64,000 nt of DNA, taken from NCBI GenBank assembly GCA_017547655.1, contig JAFYPF010000029.1, forward strand, positions 1 to 64,000. Reading direction: 5' to 3'. The stretch comes from Clostridia bacterium (GTDB lineage: Bacteria; Bacillota; Clostridia; Oscillospirales; CAG-272). How positions within the stretch are numbered: the first letter of the stretch is position 1; each line of letters starts with the position of its first letter. The notes beneath the pieces were generated by a model, which worked only from the letters and a program-made list of their open reading frames with translations, ran no database searches and was not told where the DNA came from. Positions 1 to 7,722 of the stretch are shown one piece after another. Position numbers and translations under genes: made by a program.

Positions 1-123
1 TTAAAGGAATTGTCGAGATTTCTTTGTCTTCTACACTTTCTGTTTCCATACTTTGTGCTTTGTACTTTCTCTCGTTGTTCAATTTTCAAGGACCGTCTCC
101 GCCACACCCTTAAGTGCGACAGC
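1..123 (-). other. rRNA operon leader (16S gene lies beyond the window edge)
   Basis: Read on the minus strand, this stretch follows a consensus promoter and contains a motif close to CCTTGAAAATTGAAC (around 74-92). That resembles the boxA-like antitermination leader common ahead of 16S rRNA genes in Firmicutes. There is no open reading frame of note. The mature 16S start would lie left of base 1, so the operon itself is inferred. Confidence 0.6.
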
Positions 124-129
124 TTGACC

Positions 130-158
130 ATTATATCACTATGGTTTCAAAATGTCAA
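130..158 (-). promoter_or_regulatory. Consensus sigma-A promoter (proximal, rRNA operon)
   Basis: On the minus strand TTGACA (158-153) and TATAAT (135-130) are separated by exactly 17 bases, a perfect sigma-A promoter. It fires leftward into the leader at the window edge. Perfect consensus fits a very strong stable-RNA promoter. Confidence 0.85.
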
Positions 159-223
159 TACTTTTTTTGAAAAAAAATTAACTTTTTTTTACTTTGTAGA
201 TTATGGTCAATTGCACCTTTTCT

Positions 224-253
224 ATTATATCCCTTTGTGGCAATTTTATACAA
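224..253 (-). promoter_or_regulatory. Upstream tandem sigma-A promoter (rRNA operon)
   Basis: On the minus strand TTGTAT (253-248) and TATAAT (229-224) are separated by 18 bases. It lies about 94 bases upstream of the proximal promoter and points the same way. Tandem promoters are typical of rRNA operons. Confidence 0.5.
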
Positions 254-378
254 CACGTTCTTTCTTTTTACGATTTTTTCCATTTTTTCTTGTTTTACAC
301 ATTTACGTCTTCTTGTAATCAAAAAAACTTCTTATCATTTCCTTTTTTATTTATACAAAACAAATTGGACTAAAACTA

Positions 379-408
379 TTGTAAAATCATTTCTCTTTAT
401 GTTATAAT
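379..408 (+). promoter_or_regulatory. Putative sigma-A promoter of the first plus-strand operon
   Basis: TTGTAA (379-384) and TATAAT (403-408) are separated by 18 bases, about 30 bases ahead of the first gene of the plus-strand block. Confidence 0.5.
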
Positions 409-436
409 ATATTGATATAACATTTTTTAAATTTAT

Positions 437-787
437 ATGGTGAATTTAATGCTTAAGTTTTTTAAACGCCTTACCAAACCGCGCAACGAAAACAGCCTGC
501 GTTTTAAACAAGAAATAGCTATTCGCATGAACGGCAAACATATTAAATATGTAACCGAACGCCAAGATGACGGTATGGATATTGTAATCGGCCACGACGG
601 CTGCCTCGCAGTAAGAGACGGTGAGCTCATTGTCCTTTCTGACGGAGTTGTAAAATTCAGAGTAAAAATCCCCGAAATGACAGTCTCGGAGCTTATGAGT
701 CTTGAGGGAATTATACTTTCGGGCCCTGACGTCGAACACAATAATATATACAGAACCATCATCGCGTATTACAAATACTACAGATAA
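437..787 (+). CDS. Small conserved-looking hypothetical protein
   Basis: A 116-residue protein I do not recognise. It has a basic N-terminus (about 1-25) followed by a segment rich in short beta-like stretches, with no signal peptide, membrane helix or Cys motif. The start is ambiguous: the ATG at 437 lacks a clear ribosome site, while the ATG at 449 has GGTGA just upstream. It is the first gene of a plus-strand run and the dCMP deaminase gene follows 18 bases later, so the two are probably co-transcribed. A minus-strand ORF over the same bases is treated as a shadow. No function is proposed. Confidence 0.65.
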   Translation: MVNLMLKFFKRLTKPRNENSLRFKQEIAIRMNGKHIKYVTERQDDGMDIVIGHDGCLAVRDGELIVLSDGVVKFRVKIPEMTVSELMSLEGIILSGPDVEHNNIYRTIIAYYKYYR

Positions 788-805
788 TTATAAGGAGAAT
801 ACATA

Positions 806-1294
806 ATGGAAAGAGTAACAAAAGATAACTACTATCTCGACATAGCTCAAACAGTTGCAGAAAGAGGCACCTGCCTCCGCCGTCTTTTTGGCGCAATTAT
901 AGTAAAAAACGATACGATTGTTTCAACAGGTTATGCGGGTGCGCCTCGCGGAAGAAAAAACTGCTGTGACCTTAAGTTCTGTTACAGAGAAAAGCTTAAT
1001 ATTCCTCGCGGAGAAAGATATGAGCTTTGTCGTTCGGTTCACGCAGAAGCTAACGCTATTATTGCGGCAAGCCGCGAAGAGACACTCGGCTCAACACTTT
1101 ACCTCGCATGTATCTCTCCCGACACTCACGAGCTTCTGCCCGGCACTACTTGCTGCAGTATGTGTAAGCGTATGGTCATCAATGCGGGAATCGAAAAAGT
1201 AGTCGTCAGAGATACAAAAGACGAATATCGCACAATCAACGTATCCGATTGGATAGAAGACGACGACAGCCTTTCGGGCACTTTTGGTTATTAA
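806..1294 (+). CDS. dCMP deaminase family protein (ComEB-like)
   Basis: A zinc-dependent cytidine/deoxycytidylate deaminase that would convert dCMP to dUMP to feed thymidylate synthesis in the cytosol. The 162 residues carry the catalytic HAE triad (H79-A80-E81) and a second zinc motif C117-x-x-C120, followed by the usual INAGI strand. The residue before C117 is Cys rather than the common Pro. Extra cysteines near the N-terminus (C23, C53, C54, C59) resemble the structural zinc site of dCMP deaminases. A good AAGGAG site precedes the ATG. The phosphatase, rimI and tsaD genes follow. Substrate is inferred from the family; a tRNA-type deaminase is less likely given the length. Confidence 0.88.
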   Translation: MERVTKDNYYLDIAQTVAERGTCLRRLFGAIIVKNDTIVSTGYAGAPRGRKNCCDLKFCYREKLNIPRGERYELCRSVHAEANAIIAASREETLGSTLYLACISPDTHELLPGTTCCSMCKRMVINAGIEKVVVRDTKDEYRTINVSDWIEDDDSLSGTFGY

Positions 1295-1347
1295 AAATTA
1301 GTTTTTTTGAAATTTTCCTTCCTTATTATATATATAGGTTATACGAT

Positions 1348-1845
1348 ATGACAAAAACACAGGAAATTGGCCAAAATGTTATCATAGAAAATCAGCCCCT
1401 TAAGGTATGCTTTGTTTGCACCGGAAATACTTGCCGCAGTCCTATGGCTATGGCAGTACTTAATAACTACGGCAACGGCAAATACATCGCATCCTCTGCA
1501 GGCATCATGGCAGACAAGGGAGCGCCTATAAATGAAAAAGCCAAAAATGCGCTCATCCGTGCCGGCATCGAATCAACCGAGCAAAATAATTATAATGATC
1601 ACGTTGCACGACAATTAAATATGGGCATAATGGAATCGGCAGATTTAATTATAGGTATAGGAACAGGTCACGCTATGATGATTATACAAAGCTTTCCTCT
1701 TCTTGCATCAAAGGTAACCTCCTTTGAAACTCCCGTTACCGATCCGTTCGGTCAATCGCAAGATGTCTACGATAAATGTCTTAACGAGATTACAGAACAA
1801 ATAAAAAATATGTTTTTACTTTCGGGCGGCGTATCTAATGAATAA
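1348..1845 (+). CDS. Low-molecular-weight protein-tyrosine/arginine phosphatase
   Basis: A cytosolic phosphatase of the LMW-PTP fold. The 165-residue protein has the C-x5-R-S P-loop (C24 to R30-S31), with the catalytic Cys and phosphate-binding Arg, and a DP general-acid motif near residue 131. The family includes tyrosine phosphatases, YwlE-type arginine phosphatases and arsenate reductases; which one this is cannot be read from sequence. I chose the ATG at 1348 because about 18 residues before the catalytic strand fits the family; an in-frame start at 1249 would run back into the deaminase gene. The last 8 bases overlap rimI. In Bacillus the related ywlE lies beside the tRNA threonylcarbamoylation gene ywlC, echoing the tsaD neighbour here. 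Confidence 0.85.
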   Translation: MTKTQEIGQNVIIENQPLKVCFVCTGNTCRSPMAMAVLNNYGNGKYIASSAGIMADKGAPINEKAKNALIRAGIESTEQNNYNDHVARQLNMGIMESADLIIGIGTGHAMMIIQSFPLLASKVTSFETPVTDPFGQSQDVYDKCLNEITEQIKNMFLLSGGVSNE

Positions 1846-2284
1846 CATTAACATTATTCCTACAACCGAAGAACACCTTGATGCAATCGCTGAAATTGAA
1901 GCTATGTGTTTTTCTACCCCGTGGTCGCGCAATAGCTTTGCCGACAGTATGTCAAATAAGCAGGTCATAAGTTTTTTTACGGCAACCCTAAATAACGAAA
2001 TCGTGGGTTATATTTGTCTGTTTCACCTATTTGAAGAAGGTGAACTGTTAAACATCGCCGTAAAGCCAAACTTCAGAAATTGCGGTATAGCCCAAAAAAT
2101 GATAAATAAAATGTTTGAACTCTTCAAACAAAAAGAAGTTACTCGGATTACCCTCGAGTTGCGCGAATCAAATATAAATGCCAAAAGTCTCTATTTAAAA
2201 AACGGTTTTGAGCCTATCGGTATAAGAAAAAATTATTATACTTCCCCGCTTGAAAACGGTATAGTTATGCAAAAAAACATTTGA
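1838..2284 (+). CDS. rimI: Ribosomal-protein S18 alanine N-acetyltransferase RimI
   Basis: A GNAT acetyltransferase of 148 residues expected to acetylate the N-terminal Ala of ribosomal protein S18 using acetyl-CoA. The acetyl-CoA pyrophosphate loop is visible as R80-N-C-G83-I-A85, and the C-terminus has the RimI-type segment of Tyr-rich strand plus NGF motif (about residues 115-135). It overlaps the phosphatase gene by 8 bases and ends 12 bases before tsaD. The rimI-tsaD pair is a common Firmicute arrangement, though tsaB and tsaE, which often precede it, are absent here. Confidence 0.88.
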   Translation: MNNINIIPTTEEHLDAIAEIEAMCFSTPWSRNSFADSMSNKQVISFFTATLNNEIVGYICLFHLFEEGELLNIAVKPNFRNCGIAQKMINKMFELFKQKEVTRITLELRESNINAKSLYLKNGFEPIGIRKNYYTSPLENGIVMQKNI

Positions 2285-2296
2285 AAGGATAACACT

Positions 2297-3304
2297 ATGC
2301 TTATCTTGGCTATAGAAAGCTCCTGCGACGAAACCGCAGCAGCTGTCGCCCTTATTAACGATGATACGCAAGATATTGAAATAAAAGCCTCTATTATTGC
2401 AAGTCAAATAGATATACATGCGCTCTACGGCGGAGTTGTTCCCGAAATTGCGAGTCGAGCACACGCAGAGGCGCTTTCGAAAATCACCTATGAGGCTCTC
2501 GAAAAATCCAATATTACCCTAAAAGACGTTGACGCTATTGCGGTAAGCTATGCCCCCGGCCTTATAGGCGCACTTCTTACGGGCGTTAACTTCGCAAAAG
2601 GACTTGCGTTCGCAAACAAAAAACCTCTTATTCCGGTAAACCATATTAAAGGCCATATTGCGGCATCCTATATCAATAACCAAATTAAGCCGCCTTTTTT
2701 GGCTCTTGCGGCTTCAGGCGGACATACTTCTATTATAAATGTAAAAAACTATACCGACTATGAAACAATCGGCAGAACTCGTGACGACGCTGTCGGAGAA
2801 TGCTTTGATAAAATTGCGCGCGTTATGGGTATTCCATATCCCGGCGGCGCTGTAATGGATAAATTAGCATCAGAAGGTAACTCCAAAGCTATAAAATTCC
2901 CCTCGGCAGCAGTAACGGGTGATAATCTTGATTATTCGTTCAGCGGACTCAAGACCGCAGCGATAAATTATCTGCACAACGCCGAACAAAAAGGTGAAAT
3001 GATAAACAGAGAAGACGTTGCAGCATCACTCACTAAAACAATTGTCGATTCTGTTATTACAAAGCTTGACCACGCAATAGAAGAAACGGGCTATACTACC
3101 CTTGTCGTTGCGGGTGGCGTTGCCGCAAACTCTCATCTTCGAGAAGGCTTGAAAAAGTTTGCAGAAAGAAAAAAACTTACTCTCGCTATACCCGCACTAA
3201 AATATTGCGGAGACAATGCGGCTATGATTGCAGTTCAAGGATACTACGAATATAAAATTGGAAATATTGCCGAAACGAATCTTAATGCAGTTGCACGTCC
3301 ATAA
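2297..3304 (+). CDS. tsaD: tRNA N6-adenosine threonylcarbamoyltransferase TsaD
   Basis: Transfers the threonylcarbamoyl group from TC-AMP to A37 of ANN-decoding tRNAs, as the catalytic subunit of the TsaBDE complex. The 335-residue length is normal. The ASKHA-fold start has the ESSCDET motif (residues 7-13), and the metal-binding pair is H116 and H120 in NHIKGH. ASGGHTS and the late CGDNAAM motif are also present. An AAGGAT site precedes the ATG. It is the last gene of its operon; a GC-poor inverted repeat of two DnaA-box-like sequences follows rather than a classic terminator. Confidence 0.96.
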   Translation: MLILAIESSCDETAAAVALINDDTQDIEIKASIIASQIDIHALYGGVVPEIASRAHAEALSKITYEALEKSNITLKDVDAIAVSYAPGLIGALLTGVNFAKGLAFANKKPLIPVNHIKGHIAASYINNQIKPPFLALAASGGHTSIINVKNYTDYETIGRTRDDAVGECFDKIARVMGIPYPGGAVMDKLASEGNSKAIKFPSAAVTGDNLDYSFSGLKTAAINYLHNAEQKGEMINREDVAASLTKTIVDSVITKLDHAIEETGYTTLVVAGGVAANSHLREGLKKFAERKKLTLAIPALKYCGDNAAMIAVQGYYEYKIGNIAETNLNAVARP

Positions 3305-3317
3305 TTTTGTCAACATA

Positions 3318-3459
3318 AAAGTTTTCCACAGGTGTGGAAAACTTTGTTAGTAAATTTTCTGTGAACCGATTTTTTCCCTTAATTTCGTTAAAAAACGGGG
3401 AGAAGTGTGGAAAAATGTGTTAGTTTTGTGGAAAAGTTACACTTTCACAATGTGGAAAA
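3318..3459. promoter_or_regulatory. Cluster of five DnaA-box-like 9-mers upstream of the Rex-like/dnaD/dnaC operon
   Basis: The exact 9-mer TGTGGAAAA or its complement occurs at 3322-3330, 3333-3341, 3406-3414, 3427-3435 and 3451-3459. The first two form a perfect 13-base inverted repeat with a 2-base centre (3318-3345). The same 9-mer occurs three times in the dnaA-dnaN gap. It differs by one base from the Firmicute DnaA box TTATCCACA. DnaA binding here is inferred. The inverted repeat lacks a following T-run, so I do not call it a terminator. Confidence 0.6.
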
Positions 3460-3489
3460 CTTATTTTTTATTAACCAAGGGGAGCGCCT

Positions 3490-4119
3490 GTGAACAAAAA
3501 CATCGGGAAAAAAACTTCAAAAAACAATACAGACTCCGTCAGTGTTTCCAAGTCAATGACTATGAGACTCCCTTTTTATCTGCGCACTTTAAGAGGGCTT
3601 CTCGAGAATAACTCATACAGAACCTCCTCCACCGAATTGGCTAAACTAATGAATCTCACCGCCTCACAAATCAGACAAGACCTTTCGGCTTTTGGTGTGT
3701 CGGGACTTAAGGGGTACGGTTATGACGTTAAAACTCTCTACACCTCAATTCTTGATATTGCAGGCGTAAGAGACGAATACTCTGCAGTTATACTCGGCAC
3801 AAAAGAAATGATTACAATGCTATCGGCACGTCCGGTATTTATTAAGCAAGGTGTTGCCTTGAAAAATACATTTGAAGCCTCATCGGACTCTGCGCTGATT
3901 AACTTTGAACATTACTGCAAAAATAATTCTATTGATATTGTAGTTTTGGCTACCGAAAACTCTTTTACCAAAAAGGCTGTTGATATTATTAAAAATCTCG
4001 ATATAAAAGGTGTTTGGAATTTCTCGGATATTAAACTTGACCTCGATATTCCCGTAAAAAACATTTGGATTGACGATTCGCTTATGGCTCTCTGCTTTGA
4101 GCTCAACCAAAAAAATTAA
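3490..4119 (+). CDS. Rex-family DNA-binding protein with degenerate NADH site
   Basis: A 209-residue relative of the redox sensor Rex. The N-terminal winged helix (about 25-85) is well kept, with the family's ASQIRQDLS and FG-x-x-GLKGYGY features. The Rossmann part is poorly kept: where Rex has GxGxxG this protein has G103-T-K-E-M, so NADH binding is probably weak or lost. It starts at a GTG with GGGGAG five bases upstream. The dnaD and dnaC-like genes follow at 21 and 23 bases, suggesting an operon. The upstream region holds five DnaA-box-like sites. A second Rex, with an intact NADH site, is encoded near 60 kb. Confidence 0.85.
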   Translation: MNKNIGKKTSKNNTDSVSVSKSMTMRLPFYLRTLRGLLENNSYRTSSTELAKLMNLTASQIRQDLSAFGVSGLKGYGYDVKTLYTSILDIAGVRDEYSAVILGTKEMITMLSARPVFIKQGVALKNTFEASSDSALINFEHYCKNNSIDIVVLATENSFTKKAVDIIKNLDIKGVWNFSDIKLDLDIPVKNIWIDDSLMALCFELNQKN

Positions 4120-4140
4120 AAATATAAAAAGGATTATCCT

Positions 4141-5142
4141 ATGATTTTTAAATTTACAGATAGTGAAAATACAATAAATTTGCCCAAAGATGCTTTGTTG
4201 AATAAGCTATCCACTGCCTCCGAAACAGAACTAAAGGTCTTACTTTATGCCTCGGCTTTGGCTGACAAAGGCTCTTTTGATGAAAATGATATTCAAAAAA
4301 TATCTAACCTTGACCTTACCGACATTATAATCGCTCTTCAGTTTTGGCGCGGTGCCGAGGTTCTGACCTTGGGAAATGCATCGGATAATAAAACGTCTTC
4401 GACTAAAAAAACTAAAACTTCCAAAAAAATTGAACCCGAACATGACGTTCCTATATATACAGGTACGGAATTAGATGCTATTATGTCAAAAAATCCCGAC
4501 CTCAATCTGCTTATCGACGAATGTCAGAAAATTACCGGCAAAACAATCTTTAACCTCCACGAAAGAAATAAAATTGTTGCGCTCTACGATTATCTCGGTC
4601 TTTCGGAAGAATACATACTCTCGGTATTCAACTATTGCAGAAGAGCGTACGGCTATGGAACAAAAACAACTATCCCCTACATTGTAAAAACTATCTACAG
4701 TATATACGATAAGGGCATTGATACAGACGAAAAGCTCCAAGAATACTTGAAGTTTATGGAAGAATACAATAGTTATGAAGGTCAGGTTGTTCGTATTTTC
4801 GGTATTCAGCGAAAACCCTCTCAAAAAGAAGAAGCCATTATTGAAAAGTGGATGAAAACCTATTCTATGACTATTGATATGGTTGAATACGCCTACGAAA
4901 TGACGGTTAATGCCACCAATAAAGCCTCTATTCCCTATGCTGATAAAATTATGCTTAACTGGCATAAGGAAGGCTGTACAACCCTTGAACAAGCAAAAGA
5001 AAGTGAATTTAACTATAAAAAGAAAAAAGAACAAGTGACAGCTTCACAATCAAGCTTTGATACTGACGAATTCTTTGAAGCCGCTTTGAAACGCAGTTAC
5101 GAAAAAATAGAAAATTTAAGCAATGAGCAAAACAAACAGTAA
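4141..5142 (+). CDS. dnaD: DnaD-domain replication initiation protein
   Basis: A 333-residue primosome protein that in Firmicutes links DnaA at the origin to loading of the replicative helicase. An N-terminal helical region (1-80) is followed by a Lys/Thr/Ser-rich linker (83-100) and then two copies of the DnaD/DnaB C-terminal module (about 110-205 and 213-290). Each ends with the Tyr...(W/Y)...KG signature, clearest at IPYADKIMLNWHKEG (264-278). Two tandem modules make it longer than Bacillus DnaD. The helicase-loader gene is 23 bases downstream, so the initiation pair is co-expressed. The symbol reflects family, not strict orthology. Confidence 0.85.
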   Translation: MIFKFTDSENTINLPKDALLNKLSTASETELKVLLYASALADKGSFDENDIQKISNLDLTDIIIALQFWRGAEVLTLGNASDNKTSSTKKTKTSKKIEPEHDVPIYTGTELDAIMSKNPDLNLLIDECQKITGKTIFNLHERNKIVALYDYLGLSEEYILSVFNYCRRAYGYGTKTTIPYIVKTIYSIYDKGIDTDEKLQEYLKFMEEYNSYEGQVVRIFGIQRKPSQKEEAIIEKWMKTYSMTIDMVEYAYEMTVNATNKASIPYADKIMLNWHKEGCTTLEQAKESEFNYKKKKEQVTASQSSFDTDEFFEAALKRSYEKIENLSNEQNKQ

Positions 5143-5165
5143 AAATTACAAGGAGTATTTATAAT

Positions 5166-6128
5166 ATGTCATATAAGCGTGAAGATTTTGACAGAATAAA
5201 AACCGAATTTGAAAATAAAAGAGTTAACGCTATTGCCGATGCCGAAGCACGTACTGCAGATATACACAAAAAATATCCCGAAATAAAAGCTATTGATGAT
5301 AAGCTTCGCGCAACAAGCATAAATATTATGAGTGAGGCTATGAAAGGCAAAGACGGACTTGAAGAGCGAATAAAAGCACTTGAAGAAGATAATCTTGCGC
5401 TCCAAGAAGAAAGAAAAACACTTCTTCAAAAATATGGTCTTCCTGCCGACTGCACCGATATTAAATATCAATGCCCCGATTGCTCGGATACAGGTTATAA
5501 AGGATTAAAAATGTGTCATTGTTTTAAAGCAGAACTTGCAAAATGCGCATTAAATTCCTCCGGACTCGGAAACTTGCTTAAAGAACAGTCGTTTGAAACC
5601 TTTAATTTAATGTACTACAAAGACAATAAACAAAACTTCGAAAATATGAAAGCCGCTTTAGAAAGATCCAATAACTATGCTCAATGCTTTTCTAAAAATT
5701 CAGGCAATCTTATGTTACTCGGTCCGACAGGATTAGGCAAAACCCATATTTCTACTTCAATTGCAAAGGTTGTTATTGAAAATGGCTTTGACGTTGTCTA
5801 TGATTCTGCGCAAAATATTTTTTCGGATTTCGGAAAAGAAGAATTTAAAAATCAGAACGGCTTAACCGATAAATACTTTAACTGCGATTTGCTTATTATC
5901 GACGACTTGGGTTCGGAAATGCATACGCCTTTCTCGGTTTCTTGTCTCTATAATCTCATAAATACACGACTTAATTCTAATAAAAGCATAATTATCAACA
6001 CAAATTATAATTCCGATGAGCTTCGCAAGCTCTATACCGACAGAATAACATCCCGACTCTTCGGCTTCTTCGATATTATCCTGTTTGCTGGAAAAGATAT
6101 TCGTATGCAAAAGCTACAAATTAGATAA
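5166..6128 (+). CDS. DnaC/DnaI-type AAA+ helicase loader
   Basis: An ATPase expected to load the DnaB/DnaC replicative helicase at the origin. The 320 residues contain an N-terminal coiled-coil-like region (1-90), a zinc-binding cluster C103-x2-C106...C117-x-C119 as in clostridial DnaI-like proteins, a Walker A loop G186-P-T-G-L-G-K192-T193, a Walker B IIDDLG (about 241-246) and a sensor-type Asn-Thr-Asn segment near 276. It is last in the Rex-like/dnaD operon. An IstB transposition ATPase has a similar core but lacks this N-terminal zinc segment. Confidence 0.88.
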   Translation: MSYKREDFDRIKTEFENKRVNAIADAEARTADIHKKYPEIKAIDDKLRATSINIMSEAMKGKDGLEERIKALEEDNLALQEERKTLLQKYGLPADCTDIKYQCPDCSDTGYKGLKMCHCFKAELAKCALNSSGLGNLLKEQSFETFNLMYYKDNKQNFENMKAALERSNNYAQCFSKNSGNLMLLGPTGLGKTHISTSIAKVVIENGFDVVYDSAQNIFSDFGKEEFKNQNGLTDKYFNCDLLIIDDLGSEMHTPFSVSCLYNLINTRLNSNKSIIINTNYNSDELRKLYTDRITSRLFGFFDIILFAGKDIRMQKLQIR

Positions 6129-6238
6129 AATTTATTTTACGCTTTTTCGGAAAACCCTTGTATTTCCATATTTATTCTGTATAATATACTTAAATGTGAT
6201 TATAAAAATTATAATTAAATTCTCACGAGGAGACTATT

Positions 6239-7519
6239 ATGAAATATTCAGAACTTTCAAAAAACGAATTACTTAATCTTAAAGAAAAGCTTCAAGCCGA
6301 ATACGAAGGTCTTAAGTCTTTGGGACTTAAACTCGATATGTCAAGAGGTAAGCCCGCTCCCTCTCAAGTTGACATCTCTGACAGTATTCTTACCGCTATA
6401 TCCGATACTAATGATACAAGAGGTGAGGACGGTACCGACTATCGTAACTATGGTATCCTTGAAGGTATCCGCGAAATCAGAGAAATGTTTGGGACTATTT
6501 TTGGCGTTCCCGCAGAAAACGTTATCGCTTGCGGTAACTCCAGCCTTAATCTTATGTACGACGCATTCGCAAGAGCCTATATTTTTGGTCTCCCCGGCGC
6601 AAAGAAACCTTGGGGTAAGCAGGAAAAGCTTAAATGGCTCTGCCCTGTTCCCGGCTATGACAGACACTTTTCTATCTCCGAACGTTTCGGTTTTGAAATG
6701 ATCAATATAGAAATGACTCCTACCGGTCCTGATATGGATAAAATTGAAGAGTTGGTTGCAAACGACGAAACAATTAAAGGTATTTGGTGCGTTCCGAAGT
6801 ACAGCAACCCTCAAGGTATAACTTATTCCGACGATACTGTTCGCCGTCTTGCCGCTCTTAAACCTAAAGCTGACGACTTCCGTATTTTCTGGGATAACGC
6901 ATACTATATCCATACTATCGGCGAAGACGAAAAGCTCCTTAATATCTACGAAGAAGCTCACAAAGCAGGTAACGAAGATATATTCTTTGAATTCTCTTCT
7001 ACCTCTAAAATTACCTATCCCGGCGGCGGCGTATCATTTATCTTCGCTAGTAAGAATAATATTGACTACATCAAAAAGCAGATGACAGTTCAAACTATCA
7101 GCTTTGATAAAATTCAGCAGCTCCGTCACGTTAAGTTCTTTAAGACTCCCGAAAACGTTCTCGAGCATATGAAAAAACACGGCGCTTATCTTAAACCTAA
7201 ATTTGATGCAGTTTCCAATACCTTTGAAAAAGAATTTGCAGGTCTCGGTATTGCGGAATGGATTAACCCTAACGGCGGTTACTTCATTAGCCTTGATATT
7301 ATGGACGGATGCGCAAAAAGAGCTCATGCACTCGCTAAAGAAGCAGGTGTTACTCTTACCAATGCGGGCGCTACCTATCCATATAACAATGACCCCAGAG
7401 ATAGAAACCTCCGTATCGCTCCCTCTTATCCTACTACCGAAGAGCTTAAAAAAGCTATCGGCGTTCTCTGCGTTTGCGTTAAACTCGCAGCTGTTGAAAA
7501 GTTACTTGAAACTAAATGA
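6239..7519 (+). CDS. PLP-dependent class I/II aminotransferase (aspartate aminotransferase-like, Ic subgroup)
   Basis: A cytosolic fold-type I aminotransferase of 426 residues. The PLP lysine is K257 in STSKITYPGGG. The pyridine-N Asp is D219 in WDNAYY, and the NPQG motif at 190-193 contains the cofactor-binding Asn. A substrate-carboxylate Arg is likely in NLRIAPS near the C-terminus. The subgroup includes aspartate aminotransferases and related enzymes; the amino donor cannot be fixed here. Codon use looks more optimised than its neighbours. It has its own leader, an AGGAG site and a strong terminator, so it is probably a single-gene unit. Confidence 0.85.
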   Translation: MKYSELSKNELLNLKEKLQAEYEGLKSLGLKLDMSRGKPAPSQVDISDSILTAISDTNDTRGEDGTDYRNYGILEGIREIREMFGTIFGVPAENVIACGNSSLNLMYDAFARAYIFGLPGAKKPWGKQEKLKWLCPVPGYDRHFSISERFGFEMINIEMTPTGPDMDKIEELVANDETIKGIWCVPKYSNPQGITYSDDTVRRLAALKPKADDFRIFWDNAYYIHTIGEDEKLLNIYEEAHKAGNEDIFFEFSSTSKITYPGGGVSFIFASKNNIDYIKKQMTVQTISFDKIQQLRHVKFFKTPENVLEHMKKHGAYLKPKFDAVSNTFEKEFAGLGIAEWINPNGGYFISLDIMDGCAKRAHALAKEAGVTLTNAGATYPYNNDPRDRNLRIAPSYPTTEELKKAIGVLCVCVKLAAVEKLLETK

Positions 7520-7530
7520 GGTTATATAAT

Positions 7531-7558
7531 ACACGGGCTTTTGCCCGTGTGTTTTTTT
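7531..7558 (+). terminator. Rho-independent terminator of the aminotransferase gene
   Basis: Perfect 8-bp stem ACACGGGC / GCCCGTGT with a TTTT loop (7531-7550), followed by a run of seven T. Confidence 0.92.
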
Positions 7559-7601
7559 ACAGGAATTTTTTTCAAAAAAGTTCCTGTAAAAAAACTTTAA
7601 T

Positions 7602-7648
7602 AAAAAAAGATTGACGCTTACCTTTAAAATATGCGCCAATCTTTTTTA
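7602..7648 (-). terminator. Terminator between convergent genes
   Basis: A 15-bp stem with one mismatch (7602-7617 with 7633-7648), flanked by A and T runs so it can act both ways. It mainly serves the minus-strand pair ending at 7723. A second A/T hairpin (7559-7588) lies just before it. Confidence 0.7.
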
Positions 7649-7722
7649 TTTCAATACACTTATATTTTTTGAAGTCTATCTCGTAGATAATAAAGTTCTT
7701 TTTTCTGTCGTACACGGTCTTT

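Noticed and set aside
10..318. A 102-codon plus-strand frame at the left edge.
   Set aside because: Low-complexity Phe/Leu-rich translation across the minus-strand rRNA promoters and leader.
433..762. A 109-codon minus-strand frame over the first small plus-strand gene.
   Set aside because: It overlaps the better-supported plus-strand gene, which has a promoter and lies in operon order.
3318..3345. Reading the perfect inverted repeat as the tsaD terminator.
   Set aside because: No T-run follows, and both arms equal the DnaA-box-like 9-mer repeated three more times nearby.
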